Shown here: positions 5,540 through 11,277 of the stretch, one piece after another
Position numbering within the stretch: the first letter of the stretch is position 1
Layout: each line of letters begins with the position of its first letter
NCBI GenBank assembly: GCA_017405115.1
Contig: JAFRBA010000211.1
Span: 1-13,003 of the forward strand
Source: Kiritimatiellia bacterium
GTDB lineage: Bacteria > Verrucomicrobiota > Kiritimatiellia > RFP12 > UBA1067
DNA: 13,003 nt
Direction: 5' to 3'
Program-made: the position numbers and the translations under genes
The notes under the pieces: model-generated
Told to the model about the DNA's origin: nothing
Seen by the model: the letters and a program-made list of their open reading frames with translations, nothing else
The model's database searches: none

Positions 5540-6484
5540 TTAGTTGGCAGGGTACTTAGCTGTCATCGAATACTCTGCGCCATCATCGTCTGCATAGTCA
5601 GGCGCGGCAATCCAAAGCCCCTGGCCAATGCCAAAGACGGGATCGTTTGCACTTCCCGGAACGACTGCTGCACCATCAGCAGTCCAATGGCCGTCATCAT
5701 TCCACTCCTCATCGTCAACATTGTAGGAACGAACCCAGCGATATATCTTGTCACGCTTTCCAAGCTTCGTAAGCGTCTGGATGTTGAATTCGCCAGTCGT
5801 GCCCTCGGCGTCTTTAAGATCCTGATTGTTTTCATAGCCAACAGGAATCAAAGAACTGAGACGAATGCCGACAGGGTAGGGGTTTGCGCAAGGCGTGAAG
5901 CCTCCAATGTTGAACACCCACTTGACATCATTGGTGCTGACCTCGCCTGCATCAGTAAAGGAGTAAACGGCATCATCGTCGTCCGCCCAGTCGGGGGCTG
6001 CAGTCCAAAGACCAGAACCAGCCTTGAAAAGAGCGTCGCTAGCACCGCCGGGCGTGACAACGGCTCCATCGTAAGTCCAATGCCCGTCATTGTTCCACTC
6101 CTCGTCGTCAACATTGTAGGAGCGAACCCAACGATATATCTTGTCGCGCTTTCCGAGTTTCGTGAGCGTCTGGATGTTGAATTCGCCAGTCGTGCCCTCG
6201 GCGTCTTTAAGATCCTGGTTGGCCTCGTAGCCTTTGGGCTCAAGCGCCGTCAAGCGCATGCCCTGCGTCTCGCCCATGCCTATGAACGAGTTGCCGTTCA
6301 TCGTGAACCCGCCGATGTTCATGTTCTTCGTCGTATACCCGACGATATTCTGCGATTCCACGCCGGTGGAAAAACCTACTGCGGCGCAGTATGGGGCACT
6401 AGCATAAACGCGAAAACAAGATGGTTTTTTATTCCTTTTACTGCGAAAACCGATTATGCCGCTACTTTCCCACTTTGGGGACAA
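5540..6484 (-). CDS. Exported two-repeat protein, copy 1, with atypical N-terminus
   Basis: 314 residues if started at TTG 6482-6484. An in-frame TAG sits three codons upstream, so no earlier start is possible. TAGGG lies just before the TTG as a weak ribosome site. Residues 1-50 are nearly the same as in the protein at 9607-10542, ending GVESQNIVGY, and are encoded by the inverted-repeat arm. The rest has two units of about 131 residues. Each contains a block of 53 residues running from GYE-x-NQDLKDAEGTTG to EEWN-x-DGHWT, 51 of which are identical between units, followed by a GLW-x-AAPD motif. By analogy with related PVC proteins this is likely an extracytoplasmic beta-rich repeat, but I cannot name it. 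Oddly there is no normal signal peptide in this frame; the +1 frame has a hydrophobic run (see findings). It may be a 5'-damaged gene. Confidence 0.7.
   Translation of the reverse strand: MSPKWESSGIIGFRSKRNKKPSCFRVYASAPYCAAVGFSTGVESQNIVGYTTKNMNIGGFTMNGNSFIGMGETQGMRLTALEPKGYEANQDLKDAEGTTGEFNIQTLTKLGKRDKIYRWVRSYNVDDEEWNNDGHWTYDGAVVTPGGASDALFKAGSGLWTAAPDWADDDDAVYSFTDAGEVSTNDVKWVFNIGGFTPCANPYPVGIRLSSLIPVGYENNQDLKDAEGTTGEFNIQTLTKLGKRDKIYRWVRSYNVDDEEWNDDGHWTADGAAVVPGSANDPVFGIGQGLWIAAPDYADDDGAEYSMTAKYPAN
5681..5839 (-). repeat. Internal repeat unit 2 of the exported protein (53-codon block)
   Basis: This block encodes GYENNQDLKDAEGTTG through DDEEWNDDGHWT. It matches the block at 6074-6232 in 51 of 53 residues at a period of 393 bases. 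The DNA is also very similar, indicating a recent in-frame duplication or ongoing gene conversion. Confidence 0.85.
6074..6232 (-). repeat. Internal repeat unit 1 of the exported protein (53-codon block)
   Basis: This block encodes GYEANQDLKDAEGTTG through DDEEWNNDGHWT and is the upstream partner of the block at 5681-5839. Only two residues differ (A/N and N/D). Confidence 0.85.
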
Positions 6485-6611
6485 GCCGCCCTAAATATCT
6501 AACATTCTCTGCGCCTCTGCGGGAAAATCCACCTTGACAAGAAACCACGGCTTACTGCCAAAGAATCAACTATTCTGCATAATGCCATTGCCTTATTAGG
6601 CAGAATATGGT
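6334..6611. repeat. Inverted repeat arm 1 (278 bp)
   Basis: The reverse complement of this segment aligns without gaps to 9480-9757, with about 14 mismatches by hand count (about 95% identity). It runs from the GVESQNIVGY codons of the exported protein, across the divergent intergenic region, to an ATGGT pentamer at the beginning of the fic leader. Its inner end is exactly where the fic unit begins. It contains the fic operator palindrome and the CGCAGAGGCGCAGAG-type motif seen in both arms. Confidence 0.9.
6572..6606. promoter_or_regulatory. Operator-like palindrome upstream of fic
   Basis: ATTCTGCATAAT (6572-6583) and ATTAGGCAGAAT (6595-6606) form an inverted repeat with 12-base arms, 11 of 12 paired, around an 11-base centre. 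It overlaps the likely -35 and spacer of fic, so a repressor bound here would block transcription. Arm 2 keeps the same palindrome without fic. Confidence 0.6.
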
Positions 6612-6616
6612 AAACT
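6588..6616 (+). promoter_or_regulatory. Possible fic promoter
   Basis: TTGCCT (6588-6593) and TAAACT (6611-6616) with a 17-base spacer; each matches the sigma70 consensus in 4 of 6 bases. It is the best candidate in the region but is modest. TTGACA at 6534-6539 has no acceptable partner -10. Confidence 0.35.
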
Positions 6617-6642
6617 ATAGGCAGATAAAACAAGGGAGCACC

Positions 6643-7695
6643 ATGCACATTTTTGATTATGAAACTGCACCAAGAACCTTGTTGACGCCTGAAATCACGG
6701 CGCTTGTCGGCGCGATACGCGAATACAAAGGCAAGCAGGAACTATATCTGAATGCCCGCGCAGACGTACTTAATGCGTTGATGGAAGTGGCGAAGATTCA
6801 ATCCACAACCTCGTCCAACCGCATTGAGGGCATCGCCACCACTGACGCAAGAATACGCGAATTGATGTCCCAGAAGACAATCCCCAAAAACAGGAACGAA
6901 AAAGAAATCGCCGGATACAGGGATGTGCTGGCTACGATACACGAAAGCCACGAGTTCATACCAATAAATCCTAATGTGCTTCTTCAACTGCACAGAGACT
7001 TGTACTCGAAACTTCCCCAGGGCATCGGCGGGCATTGGAAACTGAACGACAACATCATCGAGGAGACCGACGCGGACGGAAAGACCTTCGTGCGCTTTCG
7101 CCCAGCAAGCGCTGTGGAGACGCCAATGGCGATGGAGACGCTCTGCGCGAACTACCGCAGGGCAGTAGATGAAGGCAAATTCGATGGCCTTCTGTTGATC
7201 CCGATGTTCATCTTCGACTTTCTGTGCGTCCATCCGTTCCATGACGGCAACGGGCGCATGAGCCGACTTTTGACATTGCTGCTGCTTTATCGCTCCGGTT
7301 TTTTCGTCGGCAAGTACATCAGCCTTGAAATGCTGATTGAAAGTTCCAAGGCCGAATACTACGAAGCACTGAAGACAAGTTCTTCAGGGTGGTATGACAA
7401 CGCCAACGACTTGAAGCCCTACGTGGAATATACGCTCGGCATAATTCTGAAGGCATATCGCGAACTGGAGTCGCGCGTGGAGGACGTCGTCCACTCGCGC
7501 ATGAGCAAGGCGGACAGGATTCGCAACGTATTCAAGACGACACTTGGGAAGGTCTCCAAGCGCGACATTCTCGCCAAATGTCCCGACATCAGCACGGCAA
7601 TGGTCGAGATGACATTAAAGGCAATGCTTGACGAAGGGTCGATCACAAAAATCGGCGGAGGCAGATCCTCCGCCTATGTCCTCAATGGTGGGTGA
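6643..7695 (+). CDS. Fic-domain protein (adenylyltransferase family) with inhibitory motif and C-terminal winged helix
   Basis: 350 residues. Fic proteins transfer AMP (or another nucleotide moiety) to hydroxyl side chains of target proteins. The complete active-site motif HPFHDGNGRMSR is at residues 197-208, with the catalytic His197. The N-terminal inhibitory motif S/T-x-x-x-E-G is present as SNRIEG (58-63), marking a class II, self-inhibited Fic protein. The last 70 residues (ADRIRNVF, KRDILAKCPDIS, and a GGGRSSAYVL end) look like a winged helix. An ATG at 6607 is in frame, but the start at 6643 is preferred because AAGGGAG (6632-6638) precedes it and MHIFDYETAPRTLL is the usual type of start. 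The gene lies between two ATGGT pentamers (6607-6611 and 7685-7689) and is missing from the matching arm 2. It is divergent from the exported protein. It appears intact. Confidence 0.92.
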   Translation: MHIFDYETAPRTLLTPEITALVGAIREYKGKQELYLNARADVLNALMEVAKIQSTTSSNRIEGIATTDARIRELMSQKTIPKNRNEKEIAGYRDVLATIHESHEFIPINPNVLLQLHRDLYSKLPQGIGGHWKLNDNIIEETDADGKTFVRFRPASAVETPMAMETLCANYRRAVDEGKFDGLLLIPMFIFDFLCVHPFHDGNGRMSRLLTLLLLYRSGFFVGKYISLEMLIESSKAEYYEALKTSSSGWYDNANDLKPYVEYTLGIILKAYRELESRVEDVVHSRMSKADRIRNVFKTTLGKVSKRDILAKCPDISTAMVEMTLKAMLDEGSITKIGGGRSSAYVLNGG

Positions 7696-7715
7696 GACAA
7701 CGTTTGTTGGGGACC
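7685..7715 (+). repeat. Fic 3' flank, matching the empty site in inverted orientation
   Basis: The 31 bases beginning ATGGTGGGTGAG and ending GGGGACC match the reverse complement of 9454-9484 at 29 of 31 positions. Together with arm 1 this shows that arm 2 carries both flanks of fic joined without the gene. The fic stop codon (7693-7695) is inside this segment. Confidence 0.85.
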
Positions 7716-7946
7716 GTTTGCTGGGGTCCCTTAAATCCCTTCTCCCCTTCCTTCGAGGTTGTGCTCGTTCCTTTCGTCAAGGAGAAGAGCAAGCCCAACT
7801 TTGTGGATTTTCTCTGCAATTGTCCTGTCAACGAAGAAGAACTTGACTTGTCGCGTGATCCCGACGACGGATCTAGCCGCGAGATGTGGCCAGACGAAAT
7901 CGCCATCGGTCCTGAGGACGTCTGGGAATTTTCCGAGCGCTATTGA
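7692..7946 (+). pseudogene. Possible gene remnant downstream of fic
   Basis: An open frame of 84 codons can start at a GTG that overlaps the fic stop (GTGA). The first 20 residues look non-coding, but from about 7752 the frame has coding character: FEVVLVPFVKEKSKPNF, then VDFLCNCPVNEEELD, then SRDPDDGSSREMW, ending VWEFSERY. I do not recognise it with confidence. The pattern hydrophobic strand, Pro, F-x-x-F/L, P-V-x-x-x-x-L, R-D is reminiscent of the C-terminal tail of VapB-type antitoxins, which would make this a 3' fragment that lost its DNA-binding domain. That is weak. It is convergent with the ATPase gene, 26 bases apart. It may equally be a small real gene coupled to fic, or no gene. 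Confidence 0.3.
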
Positions 7947-7972
7947 TTTTCGGCGACACCGTTCAATCAATG

Positions 7973-9262
7973 CTACTGCTTTAGGCAGCCAATCGGAACG
8001 ACAAACACACCATCCGTGCGGCGATATGCGAACTCGGTGCCCGTCAGCACCATGAGAAACGACGGTGTGCCCATCGAGTCTCCATCCACCTTGTCGCGCA
8101 GCGCAAGAAGGTTCTTGGCCGCATCATCGATTTGCCCGCCGCCGAGCTTGACTTCCACCGCTCCCCAGCGCCCGTCGCGCAGTGACACTATCATGTCGAT
8201 TTCTTGGCCTGACGCATCCCGGTAGTGGAACACCTCTCCATCGTTTGCCTGGGCGTAGACGCGCATGTCGCGGACGCAGAGGGACTCGAAGAGGAATCCA
8301 AAGAGGTTGAAGTCCCTCATCAGCTTTTCGGGCTTTATCCCAAGAACGGCCGTGGCAATGGATGGGTCGGACATCTGCCGCTTATGGCTCGTCCGTATCG
8401 CGGTCTTTGAGCGGATGGACGGCAGCCAGGCAGGCTCGTCCTCGATTACGAATATGCGGCGCAGTGCGTTCAGGTACGAATCCAGCGTCTTTATGCTCGT
8501 TGTGGGCATATGGTTCTTTATGTCGTCTAGAAGCGTTTGCGTGGCCGTTAGCGTGGTGATGTTCCTGGCAAGCGAGCGGAGCACAAGCCGCACAAGCGCC
8601 GGATTGCGTTCAATTCCGTCCACGCGATGGACATCCTCGTTGATTACCGCCTCGACATAGTTGATGGACTTCTGGTACGCAACGCGAGGGCTCTTCGCGA
8701 GCACTGCCTCCGGCCAGCCTCCGCGACAGATGAGATGCGCAAAATCCGGCACGGACACATTTGATGTCGCGGCGATCTTGTCTGTTCCGTCAAAAAGTGC
8801 TCCAAGCGAGATTGCCTTGTTCGACTCGCCTGATTCGGCAAGGGACATCGGACGCATCCTGAGCCAAGCGAACCGCCCCGTGCCAGAATGACGCGGCGGC
8901 TCCTTGTCGTCATCCTTCTGGTCTCGCGGCACAGAAGAGCCAGTAAGGATGAAATGTCCTGCGCCTCCGCGCTCGTCTACGGTGGCTCGCACAAGATTCC
9001 ATAAATCTGGTTCGTCTTGCCATTCGTCTATGAGACGAGGGGCTTTACCCTCAAGAAGGATTGACGGCATGGTTTGCGCAATCTGATGATACTCCTTCTG
9101 TTTCAACGGGTCTTGGAGTTTGACCACGCTTCTTGCCATCTCTTCGGAGGTTCTCGTCTTGCCGCACCACTTCGGCCCCTGCACAACAACCGCCCCCGCA
9201 CATTCTAATTGAAAGGCGAGCTCCTCGTCGCAAATTCTTCTTATATACTCTGCTTTTGCCAT
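7973..9262 (-). CDS. AAA_14/DUF4143-family ATPase, second copy (different subclass)
   Basis: 429 residues. P-loop GPKWCGKT (29-36), Walker B PRLIDEWQ (75-82) and sensor FILTGSS (104-110) define the AAA_14 domain. The DUF4143 half follows, including RGGWPEAV. Near the end EIDMIVSL (from 354) and AVEVKLGG (EVK at 370-372) form the E-x-D...E-V-K pattern of a PD-(D/E)XK-like nuclease fold, which is intact here, unlike the ATPase at 389-1726. The function of this family is not established; some members are discussed as accessory or defence-type genes. Start: ATG at 9260-9262 with AAAAAGG five bases upstream on the minus strand. The gene has its own promoter and an array of four tandem motifs. It lies between the two inverted-repeat arms. 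The two ATPases in the window are only distant relatives. Confidence 0.92.
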   Translation of the reverse strand: MAKAEYIRRICDEELAFQLECAGAVVVQGPKWCGKTRTSEEMARSVVKLQDPLKQKEYHQIAQTMPSILLEGKAPRLIDEWQDEPDLWNLVRATVDERGGAGHFILTGSSVPRDQKDDDKEPPRHSGTGRFAWLRMRPMSLAESGESNKAISLGALFDGTDKIAATSNVSVPDFAHLICRGGWPEAVLAKSPRVAYQKSINYVEAVINEDVHRVDGIERNPALVRLVLRSLARNITTLTATQTLLDDIKNHMPTTSIKTLDSYLNALRRIFVIEDEPAWLPSIRSKTAIRTSHKRQMSDPSIATAVLGIKPEKLMRDFNLFGFLFESLCVRDMRVYAQANDGEVFHYRDASGQEIDMIVSLRDGRWGAVEVKLGGGQIDDAAKNLLALRDKVDGDSMGTPSFLMVLTGTEFAYRRTDGVFVVPIGCLKQ

Positions 9263-9290
9263 ATTGACCTTTTTCTTTAGAAACGCGGTT

Positions 9291-9320
9291 ATTCTAGCAT
9301 ATTCATGCCAATCTTGTCAA
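9291..9320 (-). promoter_or_regulatory. Promoter of the second ATPase gene
   Basis: On the minus strand a perfect TTGACA (9315-9320) and TAGAAT (9291-9296) are 18 bases apart, with TGC just before the -10 (extended -10). Transcription should start near 9284, about 22 bases before the ATG. The -35 element lies inside the first of the tandem motifs. Confidence 0.75.
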
Positions 9321-9394
9321 CTGTCATTTCCAATTTTATCAAGTTTTCATTACCAATATTGTAGTTGTCTTATTGCCAATCTTAAAGGGCTTGA
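9305..9394. repeat. Four tandem 22-23-bp motifs over and upstream of the ATPase promoter
   Basis: Direct copies begin at 9305 (ATGCCAATCTTGTCAA), 9326 (ATTTCCAATTTTATCAA), 9349 (ATTACCAATATTGTAG) and 9372 (ATTGCCAATCTTAAAG). The CCAAT cores are at 9308, 9330, 9353 and 9376, spacings of 22, 23 and 23 bases, about two helical turns, so all would face one side of the DNA. On the ATPase strand the motif reads ATTGGnAAT. The array runs upstream from the -35 element. It looks like a multi-site operator or activator array. It is not a CRISPR because there are no spacers. Confidence 0.75.
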
Positions 9395-9453
9395 ATCTCT
9401 GGGGAAGTCAACAGGCTCGGTCTGATTGTATTGAAATCCATTGGGGGCGGCTG
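9395..9453. other. Unassigned DNA between motif array and arm 2
   Basis: About 60 bases between the tandem motifs and the fic empty site. I see no gene, hairpin or repeat in it. It has no visible similarity to the DNA following the 31-base match on the fic side (7716 onward), so homology of the two flanks ends at 7715/9454. Confidence 0.4.
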
Positions 9454-9484
9454 GGTCCCCAACAAATGTTGCCTCACCCACCAT
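9454..9484 (-). repeat. Fic-less junction (empty site) in arm 2
   Basis: Read on the minus strand, the fic-upstream palindrome runs through GCAGAATATGGT directly into GGGTGAGGCAACATTTG. In arm 1 these same sequences are separated by about 1.08 kb containing fic. The ATGGT at the junction (reverse complement at 9480-9484) occurs once here and at both ends of the fic unit in arm 1. Confidence 0.85.
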
Positions 9485-9757
9485 ATTCTGCCTAATACGA
9501 CAATGGCATTATGCAGAATAGTTGATTCTTTGGCAGAAAGCCGTGTTTTCTTGTCAAGGTGGATTTTCCCGCAGAGGCGCAGAGAACTTTAGATATTTGG
9601 GGCGGCTTGTCCCCAAAGTGGGAAAGTAGCGGCATAATCGGTTTTCGCAGTAAAAGGAATAAAAAACCATCTTGTTTTCGCGCTTATGCTAATGTCCCAT
9701 ACTGCGCCGCAGTAGGTTTTTCTGAGGGCGTGGAATCGCAGAATATCGTCGGGTATA
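9480..9757. repeat. Inverted repeat arm 2 (278 bp)
   Basis: The gap-free inverted partner of 6334-6611. It includes the palindrome ATTCTGCCTAAT (9485-9496) and ATTATGCAGAAT (9508-9519), the region upstream of the exported protein, and its first 50 codons. Divergence is concentrated at the outer end, at the codons just before GVESQ. Confidence 0.9.
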
Positions 9758-10542
9758 ACACGTTGACGCTCGATGCTACTGATGGCGAGTCGATGTATCC
9801 GTCGTTCGGTATGTCGTTCGTCCCGGTTGGGGGTGGTACGGCAAGGCTCGGCGATTACAAGATGGTCGAGGGAACGTATGATGCCGATAGTGACAATATC
9901 CAGGTCATTGACCCTGTGTCGCTTGACACCTCGTCGCTCTTCGCCTATTGTGGTCCGACAAGAGCCGCAGAACTGGTTGCTGAAATTGGCGGCACGGTAG
10001 AAGATTACATCGGCTGGTGGGATTTCGCCATCGGTTACTTCGGTGAAGATGGTGCCCGTGCAGATAATTATGTCATTCACCCTGGCGACGGCTTCCTCGG
10101 CCTGTTTGCCTCCGGCAATGCCGTTCAGATTGTCAGTTCAGGCGAAGCGCCGACTGTGACGACAACGTTCACGACCACTGGCGGCGAAGCCGCGTACCAG
10201 ATGATTGCGAACTATATCCCCAAGGCTATCCCGCTCAAGAAGATTGTTCCAGTAGATGGCACGTTCGATGCTGATTCGGACAATCTTCAGATTATTGACC
10301 CTGCCACGCTTGATACCACGGCACTTCTTGCCTACTGCGGGCCGACAAGGGCTGCAGAGCTTGTGGCAGAGATGGGCGGCAAGGCTGAAGACTATATCGG
10401 TTGGTGGGATTTTGCCATCGGTTACTTCGGTGAAGATGGTGCCAAGGCTGATGACTATGTCATCACTCCCGGTCAGGGTTTCCTTGGTATGTTTGCCAGC
10501 GGTAGCGAGATTACCTTCCAGTTCCCGTCCTCGCTCAACTAA
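9607..10542 (+). CDS. Exported two-repeat protein, copy 2, with atypical N-terminus
   Basis: 311 residues from TTG 9607-9609, with GGGGCGGC before it as a possible ribosome site. A GTG at 9559 is also in frame, but the copy in arm 1 has a stop between the equivalent positions, so the TTG is the only start both genes share. The first 50 residues (SPKWESSGIIGF to GVESQNIVGY) match the protein at 5540-6484. The remainder is a different sequence, but again two units of about 129 residues, each with an 83-residue block running from GT-Y/F-DADSDN through AYCGPTRAAELVAE and DYIGWWDFAIGYFGEDGA to FASG, 66 of 83 identical. No conventional signal peptide is visible in frame. I infer an extracytoplasmic repeat protein from its neighbours and the ESQNIVGY start of the mature region. 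It precedes the PEP-CTERM gene by 107 bases, as in the mirrored block. Confidence 0.7.
   Translation: MSPKWESSGIIGFRSKRNKKPSCFRAYANVPYCAAVGFSEGVESQNIVGYNTLTLDATDGESMYPSFGMSFVPVGGGTARLGDYKMVEGTYDADSDNIQVIDPVSLDTSSLFAYCGPTRAAELVAEIGGTVEDYIGWWDFAIGYFGEDGARADNYVIHPGDGFLGLFASGNAVQIVSSGEAPTVTTTFTTTGGEAAYQMIANYIPKAIPLKKIVPVDGTFDADSDNLQIIDPATLDTTALLAYCGPTRAAELVAEMGGKAEDYIGWWDFAIGYFGEDGAKADDYVITPGQGFLGMFASGSEITFQFPSSLN
9868..10116 (+). repeat. Internal repeat unit 1 of exported protein 2 (83 codons)
   Basis: Begins EGTYDADSDN and ends GFLGLFASG; 66 of 83 residues equal the unit at 10255-10503. Period 387 bases. Confidence 0.85.
10255..10503 (+). repeat. Internal repeat unit 2 of exported protein 2 (83 codons)
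   Basis: Begins DGTFDADSDN and ends GFLGMFASG. The IGWWDFAIGYFGEDGA core is unchanged between units, while most differences are conservative. Confidence 0.85.
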
Positions 10543-10649
10543 ATTCGTTTCGTGGTGGGCGGCAAAGGGTCGTCTGCCAAACAACCTGCCCTTCATAGCC
10601 TTGATGGAGGGCGGGGCACAACAACAAGGCAACGAAGGAAAGTAAGTAA

Positions 10650-11204
10650 ATGAAAAAACTAATCATGGCGTTTGTAGTTGCAGTTATTGCGACTGCTTCG
10701 CAGGCGGCGATGGTGAAATGGAACGGGTCGATTAACGGTATTGATCCCGCATCCTTGGGTGACAATGGCAACTATGCTGCCAATGGCGCGGGAGTAGCTG
10801 GCATGAGTTATGTCCTGACTATTCTCAGCGATGACGGCAGCACTACGATTGCGACCAAGAGTGGCACTGTCGCGTCTTCGACTGCATCCGTTACTTTCAG
10901 CGATGCGAAAATCCTCAAGTCGACTGACTATATGTACGAGATTGTATTGTCTGGTGCTCCGGCTTCTCTCACTGGCAAGGTGAGTGATGACTACGACTAC
11001 AGCAATGCGTCGATGACGACAACTCTCACGGGGAGCATCTCAACGCTGGCGATGGGAACAACTGGATTTGACGCTTCGCCGACGTCTTGGACGGTCAGCG
11101 GCATTGTCCCGAAATCTACCCCTACCCCGGTTCCTGAACCGACGAGCGGGCTTCTGCTCCTCCTCGGCGTTGTGGGTCTCGCGCTTCGTCGCAAGCAGAA
11201 GTAA
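10650..11204 (+). CDS. Small secreted PEP-CTERM protein, copy 2
   Basis: 184 residues. Signal peptide MKKLIMAFVVAVIATASQAA, a Ser/Thr/Asp/Gly-rich body of about 140 residues without a recognised domain, a short Pro-Thr linker (STPTP) and the sorting tail VPEPTSG, LLLLLGVVGLAL, RRKQK (about 161-184). The tail marks it for exosortase-type processing. The body contains strand-like segments (MSYVLTILSDDGSTTIATK, MYEIVLSGAPASLTG) that suggest a beta-rich domain. AAGGAAA about 10 bases before the ATG is the ribosome site. It sits between the two-repeat protein and a terminator, then gene A, the same order as 5481 to 4912 on the other strand. It is not closely similar to that copy outside the signal and tail. 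Confidence 0.9.
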   Translation: MKKLIMAFVVAVIATASQAAMVKWNGSINGIDPASLGDNGNYAANGAGVAGMSYVLTILSDDGSTTIATKSGTVASSTASVTFSDAKILKSTDYMYEIVLSGAPASLTGKVSDDYDYSNASMTTTLTGSISTLAMGTTGFDASPTSWTVSGIVPKSTPTPVPEPTSGLLLLLGVVGLALRRKQK

Positions 11205-11227
11205 GCGACTTACACAGAGAGGTCAGA

Positions 11228-11261
11228 AATCAGCCCGTCCGGGGAATCGGGCGGGCTGATT
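11228..11261 (+). terminator. Hairpin terminator or attenuator between PEP-CTERM gene 2 and gene A
   Basis: A 14-base stem with one G-T pair: AATCAGCCCGTCCG (11228-11241) and CGGGCGGGCTGATT (11248-11261), with a 6-base loop. The T tail is poor (ATTACTTTAAGG). The ribosome site AAGGAG (11267-11272) of gene A follows within 6 bases. It may cut transcription only partly, or protect the 3' end of the upstream message. Its GCCCGTCCG...CGGGCGGGC core is shared with the terminator at 4838-4868. Confidence 0.75.
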
Positions 11262-11277
11262 ACTTTAAGGAGCTAAA

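Noticed and set aside
5399..6502. Long + strand open frame of 367 codons
   Set aside because: It is antisense to the two-repeat protein. It is open only because of the repeated codon pattern, and the minus frame has the real repeats, composition and partner in arm 2.
9305..9394. CRISPR array
   Set aside because: The motifs are adjacent with no unique spacers, are degenerate, and overlap a promoter; no cas genes are present.
6334..9757. Insertion sequence or composite transposon bounded by the inverted arms
   Set aside because: No transposase lies between the arms, the arms contain gene 5' ends rather than terminal repeats, and no target duplication is seen at their outer ends.
10588..10612. 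Hairpin GCCCTTCAT/ATGGAGGGC before the second PEP-CTERM gene
   Set aside because: One mismatch in nine pairs and no T run; could be structure in the leader, but support is too weak to annotate.
10138..10632. Minus strand frames opposite the second two-repeat protein and its 3' flank
   Set aside because: They mirror the coding strand repeats and have no ribosome site or family features.
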